From assembly GCF_032268605.1 (NCBI RefSeq), contig NZ_CP130318.1:496001-560000 (forward strand): a stretch of DNA of 64,000 nucleotides, written 5' to 3'. The notes under the pieces are model-generated. The model ran no database searches. It saw only the letters and a program-made list of their open reading frames with translations, and had not been told where the DNA came from. Position 1 is the first letter of the stretch. Every line of letters starts with the position of its first letter. The stretch is from Paenibacillus aurantius (GTDB taxonomy: Bacteria > Bacillota > Bacilli > Paenibacillales > NBRC-103111). This document shows, one piece after another, positions 56,927-64,000 of the stretch. A program made the position numbers and the translations under genes.

Positions 56927-57904
56927 TTACCAGGCGTACGCTTCCGGGGCCGGCTTGCCCGGTCCCGGGAAGATCTCGTCGAGCTTCTTCAGCGTGTCGG
57001 CGTCCAGCGTAACCTCGGGCACGCGCAGCGAATCCTCGAGCTGCTCGATCGTCCGCGGCCCGATGATCGGCGCCGTGACGGCCGAGTGGTTCAGCACCCA
57101 CGCCAGCGCGATGACGTCCTCGCTCTCGCCGAGCTCGCGGCAGAGGGCAGAGAACCGCTCGAGCTGGCTGCGGTGCTTCTCCACCTGCTCGGTCGAGCGG
57201 GCGCTGCGGGAGCCTTTACCGCTAAGCGCATTGCGGCCGAGCAGGCCGCCGGCCAGCGGGCTCCACGGGATCACGCCGAGCCCGAGCTTCTCGGACGCCG
57301 GCAGCACCTCAAGCTCCGGCAGTCGCGCGAGCAGGTTGTACTTGTGCTGCTCGGAGACGAGCCCGAGGAAATGGCGGGCTTTGGCCTCGGCCTGGGCGAA
57401 GGCGATGTGCCACCCGGCAAAGTTGCTTGAGCCGATGTAGCCGACCTTGCCATTGTTCACGAGCGACTCGAACACGCCCCATAGCTCGTCCCAGCTGACA
57501 TTTCTATCGATATGATGCATTTGGTACAATTCAATATGATCGGTTTGCAACCGCTTTAGTGAAGCCTCGACATGGCGCCGGATTTTGTACGCGGATAAGC
57601 CGCGCTCCGAGTTCGGCCCGTCATGAGGGTCGCCCATCTCGCCGTACACCTTCGTGGCGAGCACGACCTTCTCGCGCCGTCCGCCGCCCTGGGCGAACCA
57701 GCGGCCGATGATCTCCTCGGTCCAGCCTCTTTTTTCCGAACCGCCATAGACGTTGGCCGTATCAAAGAAATTGATGCCCGCATCCAGGGCGGCATCCATA
57801 ATCCGGAACGCATCCTTCTCTTCCGTCTCCGGTCCGAAGTTCATCGTTCCCAGACAAAGCTGGCTTACCTTCAGGCCAGACCTTCCCAAATAGCTGTACT
57901 TCAT
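56927..57904 (-). CDS. Aldo/keto reductase
   Basis: 325 residues of the AKR (beta/alpha)8 family. The catalytic set is in place: Asp in FFDTANVYGG (about 47-56) with the Tyr, Lys in VVLATKVYG and His in LYQMHHID; NADPH-binding IGPRTIEQLEDSL near the end. Typical for reduction of aldehydes and sugars. GGGAGATGAAAC precedes the ATG. A perfect palindrome lies about 80 bp upstream; the gene is transcribed alone. Confidence 0.9.
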   Translation of the reverse strand: MKYSYLGRSGLKVSQLCLGTMNFGPETEEKDAFRIMDAALDAGINFFDTANVYGGSEKRGWTEEIIGRWFAQGGGRREKVVLATKVYGEMGDPHDGPNSERGLSAYKIRRHVEASLKRLQTDHIELYQMHHIDRNVSWDELWGVFESLVNNGKVGYIGSSNFAGWHIAFAQAEAKARHFLGLVSEQHKYNLLARLPELEVLPASEKLGLGVIPWSPLAGGLLGRNALSGKGSRSARSTEQVEKHRSQLERFSALCRELGESEDVIALAWVLNHSAVTAPIIGPRTIEQLEDSLRVPEVTLDADTLKKLDEIFPGPGKPAPEAYAW

Positions 57905-57983
57905 GTTTCATCTCCCTCTTTCCTCATGATTTTGGTAAAACCCATTCTCTGTGAAGATTTGGCTCCGATGAACACTTCCATTG

Positions 57984-57999
57984 TATAGAAGTTTCTATA
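57984..57999. promoter_or_regulatory. Perfect palindrome, likely operator
   Basis: TATAGAA-GT-TTCTATA, a 7-2-7 perfect palindrome, in the gap between the aldo/keto reductase and the small open frame at 58012. Confidence 0.45.
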
Positions 58000-58011
58000 A
58001 AGAAGAAAGTA

Positions 58012-58170
58012 GTGAAAACCTTTTCTATTGCTATCCTATTGATAGCTGCTTTACTAGGGGTAACTGCCTTGCCTCAGGGGAAGCGGCGCAGCGCGAGGAT
58101 GAAGGAAGCCAAAGAAGCCAAGGAGGCGATCGTCCGCACATGGTTCCAAGCGACCCAGTGGGTTAAATAA
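58012..58170 (+). pseudogene. Possible truncated secreted-protein gene
   Basis: A GTG-started frame of 52 codons. The first ~22 residues (MKTFSIAILLIAALLGVTALPQ) look like a signal peptide. From about 58074 the frame simply runs antisense through the end of the DUF1772 gene (KRRSARMKEAKEAKEAIVRT). It may be the stub of an exported protein gene cut at the DUF1772 stop codon, or chance. The AGAAGAAAG before it is a poor ribosome site. Confidence 0.35.
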
Positions 58171-58559
58171 TGCTGCCACACCTTCGAACCTAGGGAACTG
58201 CCGGGGTCAACGGCGGCGAGTGCGTCGTTAAGCGGTACGTTAAAAACGATGGTGACAAGAAACGCGCCCGCCAAATAGAACAGACTTCCCATGAGGAGAT
58301 ACAGCGCGCCTGGCGTCCCCAGCCGCATAAACGATACGCCCCCCAGAACGACGGAAGTCAAGGCCGTTCCCATGAAAACGAAGCTGAAAAGGGTTTGCAG
58401 GATGGTCATGTTGATCCACTGCATCGCAGCAATCCCTTGCGAGGCCGGCAGCCTGGCAAGCGCGGTCATGACGAAGGTAGAGAAAGCGAAGAATATGCCA
58501 GCGATTACCCCCGAACCGAGTGAGGATAGATAGGTAAGTCCGATGAGCCATTTAGCCAA
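58074..58559 (-). CDS. DUF1772 membrane protein
   Basis: 161 residues from a TTG start (AAAGGAGATG upstream). Four membrane helices (about 5-34, 48-75, 84-104 and 138-158), with the DUF1772 features: FFAFSTFVMTALARLPASQGIAAMQWINM near the start, and NVPLNDAL and HVRTIASLASL further on. Related proteins are annotated as anthrone-oxygenase-like, but the function is not certain here. It lies downstream of a MarR regulator with a MarR-like palindrome before it. Confidence 0.85.
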   Translation of the reverse strand: MAKWLIGLTYLSSLGSGVIAGIFFAFSTFVMTALARLPASQGIAAMQWINMTILQTLFSFVFMGTALTSVVLGGVSFMRLGTPGALYLLMGSLFYLAGAFLVTIVFNVPLNDALAAVDPGSSLGSKVWQHYLTHWVAWNHVRTIASLASLASFILALRRFP

Positions 58560-58578
58560 GGAACTTCATCTCCTTTAC

Positions 58579-58594
58579 TTGTTTGTACAAGCAA
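58579..58594 (-). promoter_or_regulatory. MarR-type operator before DUF1772 gene
   Basis: TTGTTTGTACAAGCAA: an almost complete palindrome centred on TTGTACAA, between the MarR gene and DUF1772 and just before the ribosome site. A variant (GTTTG-N6-CAAAC, 59164-59179) lies upstream of the MarR gene. Confidence 0.5.
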
Positions 58595-58693
58595 ATATAA
58601 AGGGAAGGGAGTTTGGTTGAGTTCCTCCCTCACTTCCGTTTTCTTCCTTTTGCGTCCCTTCGCCTTCCCAAGGTAAGGGAATTTCCCCGGGCT

Positions 58694-59131
58694 CTATTCG
58701 CTCCCGCTTGTTGGATGTTCCAGCCGGTTGCAGACTTCATACAGTTGGAGCGACAGGTCGTCTCCTTGCTCGCCCAGGATCAGCTTGTATTGTCCGCGGA
58801 GCTTATTCCAGCACTGGTGAAGAACCGCCTCAAGCGATTTGCCTTGGTCCGTAGCATAGATCAGCGACAACCGGCCGTCCATTCGGCTGTAAAGGAGCTG
58901 CTTGGCCGCTAGCTTCTCGATCAGCCTGGTCACGGTGGATGGCTGCAGGTGAAGAAGCTGGCCCAGTTCCTTTTGCGAGATGCCCTCTTTCTCATAAAGA
59001 GCCATGAGCAGGAAGGCACCTGTGGGGGAAACGCCGCTGGAGGCGAATGCGTCCTCCGCCATTTTCGTAATGATCCGTCCGAGACGGTTGGCAGAAAAAT
59101 AGAGACATTCTTTGAAGTAAACTTCGAGCAT
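58694..59131 (-). CDS. MarR family transcriptional regulator
   Basis: 145 residues from the ATG at 59131; the longer frame from 59188 has a poor start. The winged helix is LLMALYEKEGISQKELGQLLHLQPSTVTRLIEKLAAKQLLYSRMDGR (about 40-86), the core of MarR proteins. It likely represses itself and the DUF1772 gene 135 bp downstream, releasing them in response to a lipophilic compound; the signal is unknown. Confidence 0.85.
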   Translation of the reverse strand: MLEVYFKECLYFSANRLGRIITKMAEDAFASSGVSPTGAFLLMALYEKEGISQKELGQLLHLQPSTVTRLIEKLAAKQLLYSRMDGRLSLIYATDQGKSLEAVLHQCWNKLRGQYKLILGEQGDDLSLQLYEVCNRLEHPTSGSE

Positions 59132-59280
59132 GCGGAAGACCTCGTTTCGGAAAAAAGAAATTTGTTTGCTCATACAAACGTAAACCATTTACCGGAAATT
59201 GTAAATAGCCAAACAATTCTACCTAAGCAAGCCGCCGGATTAGGCTCAGGAAGGAGAACTCCCCGCCGCTGCCGCCCCTC

Positions 59281-59319
59281 TTAACAAAACCTACACACTA
59301 CCCTTATCCTCTTTTAACA
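59281..59319 (+). promoter_or_regulatory. PhoP-box-like tandem hexamers
   Basis: TTAACA, TACACA, CTTATC and TTAACA at 59281, 59292, 59303 and 59314: four hexamers exactly 11 bp apart, as in Bacillus PhoP sites (TT-A/C/T-A-C/T-A with N5). Lies about 55 bp before the PhoX-type phosphatase gene. Confidence 0.6.
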
Positions 59320-59374
59320 AAGCAGGTCTATCGTTAAGAGGCAAGGTATTCTCCAAGCGAAAGGTAGAGGGTGT

Positions 59375-61567
59375 ATGAATAAGAAAACGGCAAAACTTCT
59401 GGCTCCGGTACTGGGTTTGTCCCTCCTGGTTCCTTCGGTGTTCCCTTTAACCGCCCAGGCGGCTTCCCCGAACAAGATCAAATCGGTGGAATTTGAAGGG
59501 ATGGCGGCGCCTGCCACTCCGGAGGACATGGCCAAAGCGTATTCCCAAGCATCGCTTAAGGTGACATTTGAGGACGGAGGCGTGCAGTCCTACCCCCTGA
59601 CGTATAAAACGCTTTTCAAATCCACGGATAAAATCAACGGAACCCCCGCCGGAATGGCCGTCGACGTGAACGGCAAGCCGATTATGGACAACAGCGTGCC
59701 CGGCAGCCCGGTTCCTTTCGTCTCCGATGCCCCGGACTCCAACAGCCTCCTCGAGGTAAAAGGAGCCAAGCCGACCGGACTCGGCGGCAACCCGCTGTCT
59801 CTGCTGACGCACTATGAGTACATCACGAGCGACAACGCCGGTAAATCCGCCTACGGGATCGTTCCGGCCTCTATCTCCCTGACCACGCTTGACCAGGACA
59901 AGAAAACGGGCGAGCTGAAAGCGACCGATCTGAAGAAGGTCGACTTCTCCCAAGCAGGCGGCCTGTGGATTCCGTGCAACGGATCCCTGACCCCTTGGAA
60001 CACCCACCTGAGCAGTGAAGAGTACGAGCCGGATGCCCGCGCTTTTGAGAAGGATCCGACCCAGACGTACCTCGGCGCTTATACGAAGACTTTCTACCAG
60101 GATGACAACGCCGTGGTGAACCCGTATTCCGTAGGCTTCATTCCGGAGGTAACGGTGAACAAGGACGGCTCCTCGAGCGTCGTCAAGCACTACAGCCTGG
60201 GCCGCTTCTCCCATGAGCTCGGCAAGGTCGCGCCCGACCGCCGCACGGTGTTCTTCGGCGATGACGGCGGCAACACGATGATGTTTCTCTATGTCGCCGA
60301 CCAGGCGGAAGACCTCTCGGCCGGAACGCTCTATGCGGCCAAATGGCAGCAAACCAGCGGCGAGAACGGAGGAGCGGCTGACCTGCAGTGGATCCCGCTC
60401 GGCCATGCCAGCGACAGCGAGATCAAAACGTACATCGACCAAAACCTGAAGTTCAGCGATATTTTTGAAACGGCGGACCAGGATACGGAGGGCTTCACAA
60501 AGATCAAGACCTACCCAAGCGGCAAAATGGAATGGCTCAAGGTGAAGCCGGGCATGGAGAAAGCGGCAGCCTTCCTGGAATCCCGCCGCTACGGCGCGAT
60601 CCTCGGCGCGACCTCAGAATTCAACAAGATGGAAGGGGTAACCGTTAACCAGAAGGACAACAAGCTTTATGTCGCCATGTCCTATGTTGAGAAGAGCATG
60701 GAGAAGGATGCCAAAGGCCAAGATCCCGCGGACCACATTCAGGTGAAGAAGCTGAAGGCCGGGGCGACCTATGAGCTGGCGCTGAAGGGCGGGCAGACGG
60801 ATGCCGGCCAGAAGGCGATCGACAGCGATTATGTACCGTCTTCGATGAAAGGACTGGTGATTGGTGAGGACCTGGCGAAAGCGGATGAAAAGGGCAATAC
60901 GGCGGCTGTCGACAAAGTGGCCAACCCCGACAACCTCTCTTATTCCGAAAGCTTGAGGACGCTCTTTATCGGGGAAGACAGCGGCATGCATGCGAACAAC
61001 TTCCTGTGGGCGTATAACGTTGATACCGGCAAGCTGTCCCGTATCCTGTCCGTACCAGCCGGCGCCGAAGCTACCGGGCTTCAAGTGGTGGACGACCTGA
61101 ACGGATTCGGCTACATCATGAGCAACCTCCAGCATCCCGGCGACGAAATGATTCTCCCGGACGAGCTGAAGAAGCAGGTGGAAGGCTACATCAACGAACT
61201 GTGGGACAACAAGAAATCCGGCTCCGTCGGCTACCTGAGCGGACTTCCAGCCTTGAAGGACATCAAGCGGGAGAACGGGAATAACGGCAACAACGGCAAC
61301 AACGGAAACAATGGCAACGGCGATAACGGCCAACACCAAGGCCGTGTTCTTCTCCGCGACATCGCGGAGGCCGTGGGTGCCAAGGTGGAGTGGAACAACA
61401 CCGACCGCAGCGTGAGCGTAACGTGGAAGGGCCGGAGCTTCGTCGTGAAGATCGGAGAAGCGAGTGCCTGGGTTGACGGGAAGCGGGTCGAACTGGACTC
61501 CAAGGTCGAGCTCGAGAACGAGCGGACCGTTCTTCCGGCCGGCGAGCTGGAAAGCTTTTTGAAATAA
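59375..61567 (+). CDS. phoX: PhoX-type (DUF839) secreted phosphatase with CuAO-like tail
   Basis: 730 residues. Signal peptide to about residue 30 (MNKKTAKLLAPVLGLSLL ... AQA). The DUF839/PhoX beta-propeller spans about 100-615, with GGLWIPCNGSLTPWNTHLSSEEYEPD (about 195-220), GRFSHELGKVAPDRRTVFFGDDG (about 280-302) and SLRTLFIGEDSGMHANNFLWAY (about 529-550) carrying the metal-site residues. An Asn-Gly-rich spacer (about 630-648) leads to a ~75-residue copper-amine-oxidase-like domain. It releases phosphate from organic phosphates outside the cell. The PhoP-box-like sites upstream support control by phosphate starvation. Confidence 0.85.
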   Translation: MNKKTAKLLAPVLGLSLLVPSVFPLTAQAASPNKIKSVEFEGMAAPATPEDMAKAYSQASLKVTFEDGGVQSYPLTYKTLFKSTDKINGTPAGMAVDVNGKPIMDNSVPGSPVPFVSDAPDSNSLLEVKGAKPTGLGGNPLSLLTHYEYITSDNAGKSAYGIVPASISLTTLDQDKKTGELKATDLKKVDFSQAGGLWIPCNGSLTPWNTHLSSEEYEPDARAFEKDPTQTYLGAYTKTFYQDDNAVVNPYSVGFIPEVTVNKDGSSSVVKHYSLGRFSHELGKVAPDRRTVFFGDDGGNTMMFLYVADQAEDLSAGTLYAAKWQQTSGENGGAADLQWIPLGHASDSEIKTYIDQNLKFSDIFETADQDTEGFTKIKTYPSGKMEWLKVKPGMEKAAAFLESRRYGAILGATSEFNKMEGVTVNQKDNKLYVAMSYVEKSMEKDAKGQDPADHIQVKKLKAGATYELALKGGQTDAGQKAIDSDYVPSSMKGLVIGEDLAKADEKGNTAAVDKVANPDNLSYSESLRTLFIGEDSGMHANNFLWAYNVDTGKLSRILSVPAGAEATGLQVVDDLNGFGYIMSNLQHPGDEMILPDELKKQVEGYINELWDNKKSGSVGYLSGLPALKDIKRENGNNGNNGNNGNNGNGDNGQHQGRVLLRDIAEAVGAKVEWNNTDRSVSVTWKGRSFVVKIGEASAWVDGKRVELDSKVELENERTVLPAGELESFLK

Positions 61568-61602
61568 GAGAAACGGTTCGACCCGAGCCGGGTCAACCGT
61601 CC

Positions 61603-61648
61603 ATCCTCGGAAGAAGCACGGGCTGCTTCGACCGGGGATTTTTTATTT
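61603..61648 (+). terminator. Intrinsic terminator of phoX
   Basis: ATCCTCGG..GCA pairs with TGC..CCGGGGAT, followed by T8; an extra hairpin (GACCC/GGGTC) lies just before. Confidence 0.75.
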
Positions 61649-61660
61649 GACAATAATTCC

Positions 61661-61690
61661 TTGACTGGAATATTCCTTTATTGGTATATT
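61661..61690 (+). promoter_or_regulatory. Promoter of the ArsR gene
   Basis: TTGACT (61661-61666), 18 bp, TATATT (61685-61690). The palindrome GGAATATTCC lies in the spacer and could be the regulator's own site. Confidence 0.5.
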
Positions 61691-61789
61691 GTAAGCAAAA
61701 GGAGAAGGGGTGCCAGGTGTGCTTTTGTCCTCCATGGTCAGAACGGCTAATCCGGCCTCCCCTTCGTTCAGCGTCTGGAGTGGAGTCTA

Positions 61790-62110
61790 ATGATGAAGGA
61801 GAAAATTTTCGGCGCTTTGGCCGAGCCGAACCGGTTCAGCATCGTGGAGCTTCTCCGGGAGGGTCCCCTCACCGTGGGGGAAATCGCCGAGCAGCTCGGG
61901 CTGCAGCAGCCCCAGGCTTCCAAGCATCTTCGGGTGCTGAGTGAGGCGGGGCTCGTGGAGGTGCAGCCCTCCGCCAACCGGCGTATTTACAAGCTGCGCT
62001 CCCAGTCGCTTATCGAGCTGGGAGACTGGCTGGAGTCGTTCCGCTCCGTGTGGGATGAACGCTTCGGCTACCTGGATGAGTACCTGCGCGGTCTTTTGGG
62101 GGAGAAGTAG
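61790..62110 (+). CDS. ArsR-family transcriptional regulator
   Basis: 106 residues. A winged helix-turn-helix: FGALAEPNRFSIVELLREGPLTVGEIAEQLGLQQPQASKHLRVLSEAGLVEVQPSANRRIYKL covers most of the protein, with recognition helix QPQASKHL. No metal-binding Cys pair is visible, so it is more like the SmtB-type family members that sense other signals (YceK/SdpR group). Translation may begin at 61790 or 61793, both after GGAGTGGAG. Usually such genes precede an SRPBCC/AHSA1 protein; that is missing here. Confidence 0.85.
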   Translation: MMKEKIFGALAEPNRFSIVELLREGPLTVGEIAEQLGLQQPQASKHLRVLSEAGLVEVQPSANRRIYKLRSQSLIELGDWLESFRSVWDERFGYLDEYLRGLLGEK

Positions 62111-62210
62111 GATCGTCCTTCCGCGCCAGGCGTTCCTTCTTCCGTCCCCAGCGTCACTTCTTCCTTACCCCTTAATCCGTTAACCCGATGAATGTTCCTA
62201 GTCTAGAGAG

Positions 62211-62248
62211 CGAGCGGTCCCTTCCGGGACCGCTCTATTTTCATTTTG
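62211..62248 (+). terminator. Intrinsic terminator
   Basis: GAGCGGTCCC and GGGACCGCTC around TTCC, then a T-rich tail. Confidence 0.9.
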
Positions 62249-62332
62249 TTAAGAAATCTGGACGTTAGTACCAATCGCCTCTACAATTAGGGCAGTAATC
62301 CAATCCAGTAGAATATTTATGGGGGATGTCCA

Positions 62333-64000
62333 ATGCGGGCTGCGTTTTTCCGGAATCATTCCATTCGATGGCAGCTGATTGCGGTCGGAACGGCCATTTT
62401 GCTGTTTATGTTCGCGGCGGGCGTGTGGGGGTATAACGAGATTCTGAACATCACCTTTAAACGTAACAGCGAGTACACGACAGAAATTTTGGCGACGATC
62501 CGGCAAAATATTTCTTCGAACGCCGACTCTATCAACCGGATTCTGCCCAACATCGCTTACAACGAGCAGGTGCAGGAATATTTGCTGGAAGACGACAGGT
62601 TGCGCCAATACGAGATGTATAACAAGATTGAGAAGCTGCTGGTCAACCTGCAATCGATGAAGCAGGGGATTCTCGGCGTCGTGCTGGTGGGGCGGGGCAC
62701 GAGTTCCTACAACTGCGTCGGCTGCCGTGACTATATTCCCTTCCCCGAGATCCCCGAACGAACAAGCTCCTATTATACCGGCGTGCAGTATTCCCCCTAT
62801 TACAAGAATTACGTCCTATACGTGGGCGTTCCGGTTTACGACAACCGGCAAACGGCCACGGTCGAGCAAAAAATCGGATATGCGGTTATGGCGCTCAGTC
62901 TTAATGCCATCGTTCCGTCTGTAGATTCGGTCTCCAGTAAAATTTCGGGCAGCTTCTACGTGCTGGACCGAAATCTCGTCATTGCCTCCAGCAACGATCC
63001 GAAGAAGCTAGGCGAGAAGCCGGGGCCTGAGCTGGAAACCATCCTTCTCCAAGGGGCGAGATCCGACTCGTTCCGCCGGGATGGAGAAGAGCTCATCGTC
63101 CACTCGGAACCGATTCCCGGAATCGGAGGCCGCATCGTCAGCGTGCTGCCGGAAAGTGAACTGTTCCAGGGACTGGAGGAGGTGCAACGGCTTCTGCTCG
63201 GCATGTTCGTCTTGCTGATCGCCGTTATGTATGTGCTGTACATCACCATCACCCGCAATATGCTGGTGCCCATCCAAACGTTTATCGCCTTCATTCACAA
63301 GCTACGTTCCGCGGGCCTGGATCATTTCCATAAGCGGGTCCCGATAGAGGGCTATGCGGAAATCAATATTTTGGCCCGCCAGTTCAATTCCCTGCTCGAC
63401 GAGATCGACGATTTAACCGCCAAGCTGGTGGATTCCAAGACGCATATTTATGAGCTCCAGCTTCACAAGAAGCAAGCCGAGCTTCAGTATTTGAAGAATC
63501 AGATCAATCCCCATTTTCTGTATAATACGCTGGAGACAATCAAAGGCATCGCCTATGTAAAGAAAGTGCCGGAAATTCGCGACATGACGGACGCCCTCAG
63601 CCGGGTTTTCCGCTACAGCATCAAGGGTGAGGAGGAGGTTCAGGTACGGGATGAGCTCCATATCATTAAAGCCTACATAAGCATTCAGCAGGTTAGATTC
63701 GGGGACCGGTTTGACGTTCGCTACGAGTTCCCCGAGCCTTGTCTTGACGTGATGATCCTTAAGATGATTATGCAGCCGCTTGTGGAGAATGCGGTTTTTC
63801 ACGGCATCGAACCAAGTTTAGAACGGTCGGTCCTGACGGTAGGCTGCCGAATGGAAAACAAACGCGATTTGCTGCTTTGGGTGACGGACGACGGTGTGGG
63901 AATGGAGCCTGCCGAACGGGAAGCCCTCACCGCGGGCCTGGAGGCAGCGAACGGCGAGATACCAAGAGCGGCTTCCCAGCCCCATATCGGCCTTCGCAAT
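62333..64000 (+). CDS. YesM-type sensor histidine kinase (cut by window end)
   Basis: The frame runs from the ATG at 62333 past the end of the window (556 codons seen). Helices at about 16-36 and 285-305 enclose a ~250-residue sensor domain, then a HAMP region. The His-kinase motif is NQINPHFLYNTLETIKG with His394, followed by PLVENAVFHGIEP, DDGVGM and the closing PHIGLRN, all in order: a complete YesM-like LytS-family kinase. Its partner response regulator (YesN type) is presumably just beyond the window. Confidence 0.9.
   Translation, partial: MRAAFFRNHSIRWQLIAVGTAILLFMFAAGVWGYNEILNITFKRNSEYTTEILATIRQNISSNADSINRILPNIAYNEQVQEYLLEDDRLRQYEMYNKIEKLLVNLQSMKQGILGVVLVGRGTSSYNCVGCRDYIPFPEIPERTSSYYTGVQYSPYYKNYVLYVGVPVYDNRQTATVEQKIGYAVMALSLNAIVPSVDSVSSKISGSFYVLDRNLVIASSNDPKKLGEKPGPELETILLQGARSDSFRRDGEELIVHSEPIPGIGGRIVSVLPESELFQGLEEVQRLLLGMFVLLIAVMYVLYITITRNMLVPIQTFIAFIHKLRSAGLDHFHKRVPIEGYAEINILARQFNSLLDEIDDLTAKLVDSKTHIYELQLHKKQAELQYLKNQINPHFLYNTLETIKGIAYVKKVPEIRDMTDALSRVFRYSIKGEEEVQVRDELHIIKAYISIQQVRFGDRFDVRYEFPEPCLDVMILKMIMQPLVENAVFHGIEPSLERSVLTVGCRMENKRDLLLWVTDDGVGMEPAEREALTAGLEAANGEIPRAASQPHIGLRN

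Noticed and set aside
61270-61332. Short tandem repeats that might be taken for a CRISPR array
   Set aside because: They are in frame, coding for Asn-Gly repeats inside the PhoX protein, with no spacers.
1-64000. Search for tRNA, rRNA, insertion sequences, phage genes and CRISPR arrays
   Set aside because: None could be recognised by eye; a scan with dedicated programs would be the decisive check.

Overview
The window looks like a chromosomal stretch of a moderately GC-rich endospore-former of the Paenibacillaceae (Paenibacillus or Cohnella type). The evidence is strong Shine-Dalgarno sequences, frequent TTG and GTG starts, compact terminator-separated operons, LplB/YtcP/LipO-type sugar importers that carry no ATPase, AraC and YesM-type sensors, an RsbQ homologue, a SigD-like promoter and copper-amine-oxidase-like (CuAO) surface domains. 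I see no rRNA, tRNA, transposase, integrase, phage gene or CRISPR array. Short AT-rich patches (1-300, 3100-3650, 6100-6850, 7400-7760) stand out against the GC-rich background.

Layout. 1-9.6 kb holds small accessory genes: acetyltransferases, rsbQ, a RelE-type toxin-antitoxin pair, a BstA-like DinB protein and several small membrane or exported proteins. 9.7-13.8 kb carries a HAD hydrolase, a GrpB-family protein, a histidine phosphatase, a YeeE/YedE sulfur transporter with a TusA-like partner, and a methyltransferase. 13.9-18.2 kb is an ECF sigma factor operon with an ABC-2 exporter, behind a probable self-regulated promoter. 18.2-24 kb has an old yellow enzyme with a palindromic operator, a TIMP-like exported protein, and a run of methyltransferase, kinase-fold protein, GrpB protein and P-loop kinase. 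24.1-30.3 kb is a nucleoside ABC importer operon ending in a sulfite-oxidase-like enzyme and a nucleoside phosphorylase. 31.8-38.2 kb is a carbohydrate importer with a membrane-bound AraC regulator. 38.4-40.8 kb encodes a secreted protein with two nuclease/phosphatase domains, one of them catalytically dead.

40.9-42.1 kb is a two-gene unit behind a SigD-type promoter: a heme-oxygenase-fold protein and a STAS-like partner. 42.2-55.0 kb is the most striking region, a murein-sugar scavenging locus: murQ, an ABC sugar importer, two acetyltransferases, a PIG-L deacetylase, a GlcNAc/MurNAc-type kinase, a MurR-like regulator, namZ, nagZ and anmK. Neither glycosidase has a signal peptide and there is no PTS gene. 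The set therefore reads as an intracellular, ABC-fed version of the secreted-enzyme plus MurP pathway of Bacillus subtilis. Related AT-rich operator sequences sit at all three promoters of the locus.

55-64 kb holds a metallophosphoesterase, a VOC protein, an aldo/keto reductase, a MarR/DUF1772 pair, a PhoX-type phosphatase with four PhoP-box-like hexamers upstream, an ArsR regulator, and a YesM-type sensor kinase cut by the window end. Two kinds of unexplained intergenic repeat were found: a ~90-bp element present twice (30.4 and 34.3 kb) and a structured element at 56.5-56.7 kb.
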